64,000 bases of DNA from Stutzerimonas stutzeri (GTDB lineage: Bacteria > Pseudomonadota > Gammaproteobacteria > Pseudomonadales > Pseudomonadaceae): assembly GCF_024448715.1 (NCBI RefSeq), contig NZ_JAMOHZ010000006.1:248001-312000 (forward strand). Direction: 5' to 3'. A program made the translations under genes and the position numbers. This document shows positions 45,010-52,868 of this stretch, piece after piece (positions within the stretch are counted from its first letter, which is position 1; each line of letters begins with the position of its first letter). Below the pieces are notes generated by a model. That model made no database searches and was not told the DNA's origin. It saw only the letters and a program-made list of their open reading frames with translations.

Positions 45010-45656
45010 ATGCCAGCCTCGCTCACGTGCCCCAGGACCAGTGACGCACCTTGCGCGCGGTTGGACGCGCCCAGCTTGCTCAGCGCGTTGTGGATGTGAC
45101 TCTTGATGGTATGAGTGCTCAGGTGCAGGTGATCGGCGATTTCCGAGTTGGACAGGCCCTTGCCTGCGAGCGCGAGGATCTGCTTTTCACGCACCGATAA
45201 GTCATCGATGGCGCGCGACGCATGGGTCAGCTGGCGATAGCGACCAAGCAGTTTTTCCATCAAGGCACGAGGCAGCCAGTCGCCACCGTCGAGCATGACG
45301 CTGACGCCGCGGCTGAAATTGCCGCGACTGGTGCACGGGTAGAACACGCCCTTGATCCAGGGGTGCAGCTCCAACAATCGCCGCGCCTGTTCCGGTTGCG
45401 CATTGACCAGCGCAGTGGGCGTATCGCGTAGTTGCCGAAGTAGGCGCAGGCAATCTTCATCCTGAAAGCTGCCGACATCGACCAGCGTTAGATCCGCGTC
45501 GTTCAAACCGAAGCGGGGCGTATTGCTACGAGTTAGGCGCAGTTGTGGGTAATCGACTAAATATTGATGGAGGGAGCTGTCCAGCAATTCGCTGTTGGAC
45601 AACAGAACGAGACGAGCGGATGAGGCGACGAGCGCCGAGCGGGCTTCATCGATCAT
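45006..45656 (-). CDS. csgD: LuxR-type curli regulator CsgD
   Basis: 216 residues. N-terminal receiver-like domain (about 15-130) without the full phospho-acceptor set and a C-terminal LuxR HTH (about 150-210, SVREKQILALAGKGLSNSEIADHLHLSTHTIK begins SVREKQILALAGKG). It heads csgDEFG and should activate csgBA, as in enteric bacteria. I prefer the ATG at 45656 because AAGGA then sits 8 nt before it; an ATG two codons earlier overlaps that site. Confidence 0.9.
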   Translation of the reverse strand: MIDEARSALVASSARLVLLSNSELLDSSLHQYLVDYPQLRLTRSNTPRFGLNDADLTLVDVGSFQDEDCLRLLRQLRDTPTALVNAQPEQARRLLELHPWIKGVFYPCTSRGNFSRGVSVMLDGGDWLPRALMEKLLGRYRQLTHASRAIDDLSVREKQILALAGKGLSNSEIADHLHLSTHTIKSHIHNALSKLGASNRAQGASLVLGHVSEAGI

Positions 45657-45894
45657 ATGCATTTCCTTTGCTGTGAATGGCTAAACGGGCAGCGCCCGCG
45701 ATCCTTGCCGCGGTCTGGCGCTTTGACATTACAGAGATCAAGGTAGATCAGTAGAGTGACAATAAAAAGTCGGATATTGCGAACGGCGACAGCTTTCCGA
45801 CGAAATGCATCTTTGTACGAAAAAGGCGAAGCTGGAAAGCGACCATTCGCTCAACTACATTCAAGGTTTTTCTTCGTGGCGAATCGAGGCTGAG

Positions 45895-46530
45895 ATGTCG
45901 GATCCTACGTTCTGGTTGGTTTTTTTTTCAGCCGCGCTGGCGTTGAATCTGTCGCCTGGGCCCGATCTGCTGTTCGTGCTTTCGCGCACCCTGTCCGGTG
46001 GGCGGCGTGTCGGCGTGGCCTCGGCGTGCGGTGTGTGCAGCGGCGCGCTGGTCCATGTCTTTGCGGCTGCCTTGGGCATCTCGGCGGTTCTGGCGACTTC
46101 GGCGCTGGCGTTTGCCGTGGTCAAATATATTGGCGCGGCCTATCTCCTTTATCTCGGCATACAGGCGTTACGCTCTGCCGGAGCCGGCATGCAGCTCGAC
46201 GCCAGGACGGCACCACGGACGACGGTCTGGCAGGCCTATCGCCAGGGGATTCTGGTGGACATTCTCAATCCGAAGGCGGCGATCTTCTTCATGGCATTCC
46301 TGCCGCAGTTTGTGCGTCCGGACGAGGGCGCGGTAGCGCTGCAGTTGCTGGTGCTGGGCGCGCTGGTGGTTTTGGTAGCGATCATCGTCGAATGCAGCCT
46401 GGTGCTGCTGGCGGCTCGGGCCAGCTCGGCGCTGCGCGGCAACCTCCGCTTGAATCAATGGCTCGATCGTGTCCTCGGGTCGGTGTTGATCGGGCTGGGA
46501 ATTCGCCTCGGGCTTGCCGAACGCGCGTAG
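45895..46530 (+). CDS. LysE/RhtB-family amino acid exporter
   Basis: 211 residues, six predicted TM helices. The N-terminus LALNLSPGPDLLFVLSRTLSGG and the middle GILVDILNPKAAIFFMAFLPQFV are LysE/RhtB signatures. It exports an amino acid such as homoserine, threonine or lysine. The ATG at 45895 has GAGG 6 nt upstream; the frame starts 30 codons earlier but that part is hydrophilic and unrelated. It diverges from csgD. Confidence 0.9.
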   Translation: MSDPTFWLVFFSAALALNLSPGPDLLFVLSRTLSGGRRVGVASACGVCSGALVHVFAAALGISAVLATSALAFAVVKYIGAAYLLYLGIQALRSAGAGMQLDARTAPRTTVWQAYRQGILVDILNPKAAIFFMAFLPQFVRPDEGAVALQLLVLGALVVLVAIIVECSLVLLAARASSALRGNLRLNQWLDRVLGSVLIGLGIRLGLAERA

Positions 46531-46619
46531 GCACGGGAACGTCGGGCGCGGGGTCGGTCTGAATGCTATGCGGTGCGTTTTTTTTCTACGGTGCATCCGC
46601 AGCAACCGAAGGAGTTTTC

Positions 46620-47084
46620 ATGTCCCTGTATAGCAAGAACACCACGTCCAACCTGATTCCCTGTCTGCGTTATCGCGACGTCCCCGCGGCGCTTGATTGG
46701 CTGTGCAGGGTGTTCGATTTCGAGCAGCAGCGGGTGATCGAGGACGCGCAGGTGGGCGTCATTCATGCCCAGCTCAGTTTCGGCAGCGGCATGCTGATGC
46801 TGGGGCCAGTGTCCGATTCGGAGTATGGGCGCCAGGTCAGGCAGCCTGACGAGGTCGGCGGCGTCTCCACACAAAGCATCTATGTCATCGTCAACAGTGC
46901 CGATGCCCTCTACACCAAGGCCAAAGCCGCCGGCGCCGAGATCGTCATCGAGTTGAAGGATGAGGATTACGGCGGTCGGGGCTTCAGCTGCCGCGATCTG
47001 GAAGGTCATCTCTGGAATTTCGGCACCTATGATCCCTGGGCCGAGCCGGTAGCCGAGCAGAATGCACCGCGGAGGAATGGCTGA
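46620..47084 (+). CDS. VOC-family (glyoxalase/bleomycin-resistance fold) protein
   Basis: 154 residues, a paired beta-alpha-beta-beta-beta fold with PCLRYRDVPAALDWLCRVFDFE and GRGFSCRDLEGHLWNFGTY. It is like PhnB/YdfR-type VOC proteins; the conserved metal-ligand His and Glu are partly recognisable (HAQLSFG, EGHLW). Substrate not known. AAGGAG lies 6 nt before the ATG. Its stop overlaps the next gene's start (TGATG), so it is coupled to the aldo/keto reductase. Confidence 0.82.
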   Translation: MSLYSKNTTSNLIPCLRYRDVPAALDWLCRVFDFEQQRVIEDAQVGVIHAQLSFGSGMLMLGPVSDSEYGRQVRQPDEVGGVSTQSIYVIVNSADALYTKAKAAGAEIVIELKDEDYGGRGFSCRDLEGHLWNFGTYDPWAEPVAEQNAPRRNG

Positions 47085-47908
47085 TGCGGACTCTGAAGCT
47101 GGCCGATGGCAGCGCTGTACCAGTGATCGGGCAGGGCACCTGGCATATGGGCGAGAACCCAGCCGAGCGCAGCAATGAGGTCGCTGCGTTGCGCCTTGGC
47201 ATCGAGCTGGGCATGACCCTCATCGATACGGCCGAGATGTACGGCGAGGGCGGCGCGGAAGAAGTGGTTGGCGAGGCGATTCGTAATCGCCGCGATCGAG
47301 TCTTTCTGGTCAGCAAGGTCTACCCGCACAACGCCAGCCGCAAGGGTGTGCCTGAAGCGTGCGAGCGCAGCCTGCGCCGGCTGGGCACTGAATGTATCGA
47401 TCTGTACTTATTGCACTGGCGTGGCCAGTACCCATTGGCGGAAACCGTAGAAGCCTTCGAGCGGCTCAAGGCGCAGGGCAAGATTCGCCGCTGGGGTGTG
47501 TCTAACTTCGATCTGGATGACATGCACGAGCTGGATGCGTCCGCATGCGCGACCAATCAAGTGCTCTACAATCCCGGCGAACGCGGTATCGAATTCGATC
47601 TGTTGCCCTGGTGCCAGGCGCAGGGCATGCCGGTCATGGCTTATTGTCCGCTGGGGCAGGGCGGCGCTCTGCTACGCCATCCAGCCATCGTCAACGTGGC
47701 GCGCCGGCATGGCGCGCAGCCCGCTCAGGTAGCGCTGGCCTGGGCCTTGCGCCAACCCAACGTGCTGGTGATACCGAAGTCGGCAACCCCGACGCACCTG
47801 CGCGCCAACGCGTCCGCAGCCGAGCTGAAACTGACGGTAGAGGAGCTGAGCATCCTCGACGACGCCTTCCCGTCACCGGCCCGTCGGCAACCGCTGCAGA
47901 TGGTCTGA
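47084..47908 (+). CDS. Aldo/keto reductase
   Basis: 274 residues, TIM-barrel AKR. The tetrad is visible: Asp48 and Tyr53 in IDTAEMYGEG, Lys78 in LVSKVYPHN, His111 in LHWRGQ. The C-terminal IPKSATPTHLRANA binds NADP(H). It starts at the ATG that overlaps the VOC stop. Likely a carbonyl-detoxifying enzyme together with the VOC and SDR neighbours. Confidence 0.92.
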   Translation: MRTLKLADGSAVPVIGQGTWHMGENPAERSNEVAALRLGIELGMTLIDTAEMYGEGGAEEVVGEAIRNRRDRVFLVSKVYPHNASRKGVPEACERSLRRLGTECIDLYLLHWRGQYPLAETVEAFERLKAQGKIRRWGVSNFDLDDMHELDASACATNQVLYNPGERGIEFDLLPWCQAQGMPVMAYCPLGQGGALLRHPAIVNVARRHGAQPAQVALAWALRQPNVLVIPKSATPTHLRANASAAELKLTVEELSILDDAFPSPARRQPLQMV

Positions 47909-47992
47909 AGAAAACCATCCTTCGGTTGGCTGGGAATGTTTGCCCCGCCACGGCTGTCAGCTATGAACGACAGCAAACCCGGAGAAGCGAGC

Positions 47993-48964
47993 ATGAGCGG
48001 AACCAAACTCGAGGGCGCGGTGGTGGTTATCACCGGCGCATCCAGCGGTATAGGTCGCGCCACGGCACAGGCTTTCGCGCGTCAGCGAGCCCGTGTGGTC
48101 CTGGCCGCGCGCGACGACGAAGCACTGCAGGAGGCTGCCGAGGAATGCCGGGCGCTCGGCGCCGAGGCATTGGTGGTGCCGACCGACATGACGCTCAGCG
48201 ACTCCGTGGAGCAGCTGGCCAATGCCGCCGCCGAGTTCGGCCAGGGCCGCATTGACGTTTGGATCAACAATGCCGGCGTCGGAGCAGTGGGCGCTTTCGA
48301 CGAGACGCCATTGGACGCTCATGAGCAGGTGGTACAGACCGATCTGATTGGTTATCTGCGAGGCGCGCATGTGGTGTTGCCTTACTTCAAACAGCAGAAT
48401 GGCGGCGTGCTGATCAACACGTTGTCCGTCGGCAGCTGGGTGCCGCAGCCATTTGCCGTGGCCTATTCGGCCAGTAAGTTCGGGCTGCGCGGATTTTCCC
48501 ATGCGCTGCGCGGTGAGCTTGCGCAGTGGCCCGGAATTCATGTGTGCGACGTTTATCCGTCGGTGGTCGATACGCCCGGCTTCCGCGACGGCGGCAATTA
48601 TGCCGGGCGTTCGCTGCAGCCACCGCCACCGCTCTGCGATCCCCGCCAAGCCGCCGATGCGATGGTCAGCCTGGCGTTGCATCCGCGGCACACCACCTCG
48701 GTGGGCGTGACGGCAACCTTGCTGCGCTTCGCTCACTTCATCACGCCGTGTTTCGATCAGCTGTCGGGGCTGTTTACCGGTGCCGCGCTACGTCGCGCCG
48801 AACGGGTGGCGCCTTCTTCAGGCAATTTGTTCCATCCGCCGCTGGGTCAGCGGCGGATCGATGGCGGCTGGCGCCATGGTAATCACCAGCAACGCACCTT
48901 ACTGGTCGCTGGTGGTATCGCGGCGGGTGTGGTCGGCTTGTTGCTCTGTTGTCGAAAAAGGTAA
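47993..48964 (+). CDS. SDR with C-terminal membrane anchor
   Basis: 323 residues: TGASSGIG at about 15, NNAGVG at about 92, SVGSWVPQPFAVAYSASKFG with the Ser/Tyr/Lys set near 140-160. After the SDR domain an extra tail ends in a hydrophobic helix with a basic end (LLVAGGIAAGVVGLLLCCRKR shortened: GGIAAGVVGLLLCCRKR), so the protein is probably anchored by its C-terminus with the domain in the cytoplasm. GGAG lies 8 nt before the ATG at 47993. It is 84 bp after the reductase gene. Confidence 0.88.
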   Translation: MSGTKLEGAVVVITGASSGIGRATAQAFARQRARVVLAARDDEALQEAAEECRALGAEALVVPTDMTLSDSVEQLANAAAEFGQGRIDVWINNAGVGAVGAFDETPLDAHEQVVQTDLIGYLRGAHVVLPYFKQQNGGVLINTLSVGSWVPQPFAVAYSASKFGLRGFSHALRGELAQWPGIHVCDVYPSVVDTPGFRDGGNYAGRSLQPPPPLCDPRQAADAMVSLALHPRHTTSVGVTATLLRFAHFITPCFDQLSGLFTGAALRRAERVAPSSGNLFHPPLGQRRIDGGWRHGNHQQRTLLVAGGIAAGVVGLLLCCRKR

Positions 48965-49007
48965 TTCGATTCGGCCAGCCGTCACGCCCCCGATCCGCAT
49001 GGCGGCT

Positions 49008-49883
49008 TTAGCGGGACGCAGGCAGACAGTCGAGCGAGCCCAGATCATTACGCATTTCTTCTAGCTGCTCGTCGATGTGGCGTCGCTGGCCGGCGTCGGA
49101 CATCACGTAGAGGTCGCCGATCAGCTCGATGGTCGCCTGTTCGGTGCTGGCGAAGGCGGCTCGGTATTCGTCCGTCCAGAAGGATTCGCGATCTTGCAGC
49201 AGCCGCGCAATACGTTCTTCAAAGCCTGCCTCGTGGCGCTTGGTAAGGGCGTCGTTTAGCGCCTGCTGCCAGTGCACCCGGTTCCCCAGCCAGAGTCGAT
49301 TCTGCTCGCCGAGCGTGTGTGACCATTCGAAGATACGCTGTCGCTGGGCCGCGCTGGTGCTGCCCATCCAGTGCTCGACCCGCTCCTGCATGCGCTCGGA
49401 TCGTTCGCGGATTTGCTGTGTCAGCGGTGGCTCCAGGTATTTTTCTTCGCGTTCGCGACGATCATCATCGAGCGATTCATTAAGCTCGCGCATCTGCTTG
49501 TCATCGAGATCGCTCAACAGCTGTGCCGTGGTCGGGGTTATCTCGATGGCGATGGCCTGAATCGCCTGCTTCGCGTCCTGAGCGTGAGCGCGCAATGCGG
49601 CCTCGTCGAGCTGGCCCAGACGGACCTGGAGCTGCATGCGTTCGATGGCGTCGAGGTAGCTTGGCAATTGTGTACGGCAGTGCCAGCTGAGATGCTCGCG
49701 CAGCCGCTCCCGGAAGCGGTTTTGCTGGTCGCGGTTCATGTCCAGGTAATCGTTCAGCGACCAGGGGATCAGCAGGTTCAGGTTGCGATAGGCGAGGTTC
49801 ATTCGACTGCAGCCGGCCAGTACCGCTGTGACGACCATCAGCAACAGCAATGCCTTGCAGCCAAGCGCCTGACGGATCTGCAT
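49008..49883 (-). CDS. DUF6279-like lipoprotein
   Basis: 291 residues. Lipobox LAGC (Cys25) then RMNLAYRNLNLLIPWSLNDYLDM and a long, highly charged helical body (about 50-280). This matches lipoproteins of the DUF6279 group in pseudomonads, of unknown function. Lipidation and an all-helical periplasmic domain are what can be seen. Confidence 0.8.
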   Translation of the reverse strand: MQIRQALGCKALLLLMVVTAVLAGCSRMNLAYRNLNLLIPWSLNDYLDMNRDQQNRFRERLREHLSWHCRTQLPSYLDAIERMQLQVRLGQLDEAALRAHAQDAKQAIQAIAIEITPTTAQLLSDLDDKQMRELNESLDDDRREREEKYLEPPLTQQIRERSERMQERVEHWMGSTSAAQRQRIFEWSHTLGEQNRLWLGNRVHWQQALNDALTKRHEAGFEERIARLLQDRESFWTDEYRAAFASTEQATIELIGDLYVMSDAGQRRHIDEQLEEMRNDLGSLDCLPASR

Positions 49884-50063
49884 CGGAGCCCTCGTCTTGT
49901 CATTCGCCGAAACGGATTTGTCGCCTGTTCAGTAGAGCAGCAGGCGCCGTGGCAGTTCGAGACGAAACAGCAACGGCTTGTTTCGCGAGAAAAACGTTGG
50001 CCTTGTGGTGCGGTGATTGATGAAGAAGACGAACCCAAGCTATTGCAGACTCGGTGATCGAAG

Positions 50064-50597
50064 TCACAAGCACTGGCTAGGGCACGGGAGGATGCGTTCG
50101 GGCAGCGGCGGTGGCGGCTCGACGAGCTGGGAAACCAGCACCAGCGCCTTTTCGAAGGAGGGGTAGCCGCTCTGTGCAACGTCCAGTTCAGCGTAGGCCT
50201 GGCGGTACTCGTCGGCCTTGTCTGTGTTCCGGTCTGCCACTAGATAGGGCTCCTGGTAAATCTTGTAGAGCAGCGCCACGGCGTGCGGGTGGCCTTTTTT
50301 CCTGGCTTGTTCCAGCAATCGCAGCACTTCCGATTGCTGCGGGCCCTGACGGATCAGCAGCAATGCCTGATAGAACTCGGTCTCGCCACGCTCATCCAGG
50401 CGGGCGCTGCGATCGAGCAGTGCATGGGCGAGCTCGTAGCCGTCTTCGTCGCCGACGGAGATGAGGATCTTCGCCTGCAACAGGTCGTTCTGGTAGAGCA
50501 GCCGCTCCGCGCGGCAAGCGCTGCCAGGTTGATCGCATGACTGTGAGGCGCAGCCGCCTAAGGCCATGAACAATCCGATCACCAGTGCGTTCTTCAT
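50064..50597 (-). CDS. Helical-repeat (Sel1/TPR-like) lipoprotein
   Basis: 177 residues from the ATG at 50597, chosen because it gives a lipoprotein signal (ALVIGLFMALGGC, Cys18). The body is helical-repeat in character (ELAHALLDRSARLDERGETE, RLLEQARKKGHPHAVALLYK), like Sel1/TPR repeats. A proline-rich tail ends the protein. It may act with the neighbouring periplasmic binding-like protein. I do not recognise a named family. Confidence 0.72.
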   Translation of the reverse strand: MKNALVIGLFMALGGCASQSCDQPGSACRAERLLYQNDLLQAKILISVGDEDGYELAHALLDRSARLDERGETEFYQALLLIRQGPQQSEVLRLLEQARKKGHPHAVALLYKIYQEPYLVADRNTDKADEYRQAYAELDVAQSGYPSFEKALVLVSQLVEPPPPLPERILPCPSQCL

Positions 50598-50676
50598 CGC
50601 TGCCTTGTTCTCTTGATGATTTATATGTGTCAGCGCGACTTCTGACCTGCGCGTTTCGTTTCTGTTCAGCTCTGCT

Positions 50677-51438
50677 TCATGGCTCGGTAGCGATAGGCTT
50701 GAGGCCATAGTGGAACAGTAGGATTTGCCACTCTGGATTGTCCGGGAGGGATTTGAGCATTCCGTCGAGGTAATCGGTAACGCCTGCGCCAAGCGTGTCG
50801 GTAAACAGTAAGTGCCGTGCGAACTGATACAGGGGAACCGTCGAAATATACAGTTCGCCCAAATTCTGCTCCTTGCGGTAGTAGAGCAGGGTGGAGCGTG
50901 GGATCAGCAAGGTATTGATGCGCCCGGAAAGGAGCTTCTGAATATTTTGCAGGTCGGTCTGGACATTCTGGCGCTTGATCGCGCCGCTAGCGATATCCTC
51001 TTCGAGTCCCTGATAGCGATGACCGAGCACGCCGCCCAGAACGAGACCGTGCAGCGATTCGGGTCCTGCATATTCGAAGGGCGCATCGGGTAGCGAGACG
51101 AAATCCTGCTGATCGATCAGCAACGGTTCCGACCACCTGGCGCTTGCCGTCTGAGCGGCGGTGAAGAAGCTCGGCGTAGCCCAGAGCAGGACGCCGGGCC
51201 GCTTTCGGGCGAGGCGGACGTCCACGCGTTTGCGCGGCAGTTCCACCAACTCAAAGCGAAAACGGTCGCGGTTGGCCGGATCGCGATTGAGCAGTTCGAC
51301 GAATGCATGCGAAAGGCCCTGAGCATTTCCGAGAACGAAAGGGGGCGAAAAGTGATAGGTCCATACCTCGACGCGCTGCTGCGCTGCGCAGATCGAAGGC
51401 AATAGAACGAGCACAAGCACCAGAACGAGTCTCTGCAT
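50677..51438 (-). CDS. Periplasmic solute-binding-like protein (SBP_bac_3 type)
   Basis: 253 residues from the ATG at 51438. Signal peptide (LVLVLVLLPSICAA), then a two-lobe fold with WTYHFSPPFVLG at its start and GLSHAFVELLNRD; it is like the amino-acid-binding family 3 group found without a transporter next to it in many pseudomonads. A role in ligand sensing is possible. Upstream frames lack a signal peptide and family similarity. Confidence 0.75.
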   Translation of the reverse strand: MQRLVLVLVLVLLPSICAAQQRVEVWTYHFSPPFVLGNAQGLSHAFVELLNRDPANRDRFRFELVELPRKRVDVRLARKRPGVLLWATPSFFTAAQTASARWSEPLLIDQQDFVSLPDAPFEYAGPESLHGLVLGGVLGHRYQGLEEDIASGAIKRQNVQTDLQNIQKLLSGRINTLLIPRSTLLYYRKEQNLGELYISTVPLYQFARHLLFTDTLGAGVTDYLDGMLKSLPDNPEWQILLFHYGLKPIATEP

Positions 51439-51575
51439 GGCGCACCTATCGGCGGAGTTGTGAAGCGGCCGGCCCAGGGCTTGGTGATGCGGCCCGCGAT
51501 GGCTTTTGTCTGTTCGACAATGAGCAAGCATAGTCGACCGGCCGCATGGCGCGAGCAGCCGGACAGGGGCAAGCC

Positions 51576-52298
51576 TTAGAAGCGTTCGTGCTCGCCGAGA
51601 AAGCGCCACTCGCCGACCGGCAGTTTGGCCATCGACAGACGTCCGATGCGGATGCGTTTGCAGCTGAGCATCTGTAGGCCGATGGCTTCGCAGAGCTGAC
51701 GTAGATCGCCGGTTTGTGGTGCCTTGATAACGATGCGCAGACGGGTTTCGTTCTGCCAGCTGGCCTTGGCTCTCGGCAGGACTCTGCCACGGTGCCCGAT
51801 GCCTTTGGCCAGCAATGCCAGGCCGCCTTCCTCGGGCTCGCCAGCGACTTCCACAATGTATTCCTGTTCGAGCTTGTCGCGTGGGTCGGCGAGCTTGCGG
51901 ATTACCTCGCGCTGTTGGCTGAAGATCACCAGGCCACTCGCATCCGGTTCCAGTGGCAGCAAAGCAGTCTGGCGCGCGTGGTGCCGCTCGCGTGGTCTAA
52001 GACGAGCATCATCGCCTGTCCAGTGACTCGCCCGTGCAAGCTGTAGCTGGGCCTCGGATGGGTCCGCAGGGGTAGGTTGGCCGGCTGGCTTGTGCAGCAA
52101 TAAAGTGACCGGCGGCACTTCGGTCGCGGTAGCGCCTGGCAGCAGTTCGATTCGCTGATTGTCGACCTTGAAATAAGGGGCTTCGATGATTTTTCCGTCG
52201 ACGCTGACCCAGCCACCTTCGATATACAGCTCGGCTTCGCGCCGGGAACAGCCGAGCTGCTCGGCGAGGCGTTTGGACAAGCGTATCGGGTCGGCCAT
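51576..52298 (-). CDS. S4-domain pseudouridine synthase-like protein, altered active site
   Basis: 240 residues. N-terminal S4 RNA-binding domain (1-60, RLSKRLAEQLGCSRREAELYI), then the RsuA/RluF-type catalytic domain with LLLHKPAGQ and LEQEYIVEVAG. The family's catalytic motif GRLD-x2-T/S-x-GL is PLEPDASGL here (113-122), putting Glu117 where the catalytic Asp is expected; spacing to the Gly is preserved. It may have low or no activity, or use the altered residue. Start at 52298 gives the S4 domain directly; a Met 18 codons earlier is less likely. Confidence 0.78.
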   Translation of the reverse strand: MADPIRLSKRLAEQLGCSRREAELYIEGGWVSVDGKIIEAPYFKVDNQRIELLPGATATEVPPVTLLLHKPAGQPTPADPSEAQLQLARASHWTGDDARLRPRERHHARQTALLPLEPDASGLVIFSQQREVIRKLADPRDKLEQEYIVEVAGEPEEGGLALLAKGIGHRGRVLPRAKASWQNETRLRIVIKAPQTGDLRQLCEAIGLQMLSCKRIRIGRLSMAKLPVGEWRFLGEHERF

Positions 52299-52405
52299 GG
52301 ATATCTCGGATGTTGCGGGAGGGAAACCTGGCGAGCCACTGCGGTACTGCAATGACAGCGGAAGCTCGCTTATCGGTTAGGTGTTGCGGGTTACTTCTTA
52401 GCTAT

Positions 52406-52591
52406 TTATTTCTTACTGATGGTGATCTGCCGCGATGGGCCTTGAGTCTGGCCACTGACCCCGTTAGGAATCTTCTGGACTTCGCCACCGGCCTTCAGAA
52501 AGGCAGCCATCTGAGCGGCTAGAGACTGGCTGGTTTCGCTGGCGGGTTCTGGTTTGCGTTTGGCGGATGTGGTCTTGGAGGCCATCGTCAT
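52406..52591 (-). CDS. Small basic hypothetical protein
   Basis: 61 residues from ATG 52591 (59 from 52585); AAGGA lies 5 nt before the first of the two. The product is Lys/Ser/Gln-rich with a helix (SLAAQMAAFLKAGGEVQKIP) and the tail GPSRQITISKK. I recall short conserved pseudomonad proteins with this AFLKAGGEVQ block, but no function. It is between the S4 protein and gcd, transcribed away from gcd. Confidence 0.6.
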   Translation of the reverse strand: MTMASKTTSAKRKPEPASETSQSLAAQMAAFLKAGGEVQKIPNGVSGQTQGPSRQITISKK

Positions 52592-52868
52592 CTGGTTCCT
52601 TTGGTCAGTCGAACCGGACATTATACAGATCTGGCTAATTTTTGTTCGATTTTTCCGCGGGCGGCAGTTTGCGGAAGCGGTTATGCGGCACGCAATTTAG
52701 GCTGGCACTGATTTAGCTACAGATGGGGAGCATTCTCGCCGACCGCCGGTCAACTGCTATGCCGGTCGATTCTCGGAGTCGCCGGCCCCATCTGGGTGCT
52801 GCAGGAGATGTTCGCTACGAGCTCGTTTCGCCATCCCCGTAGCCTGACAACACGCAAAGGAGGGGAGA

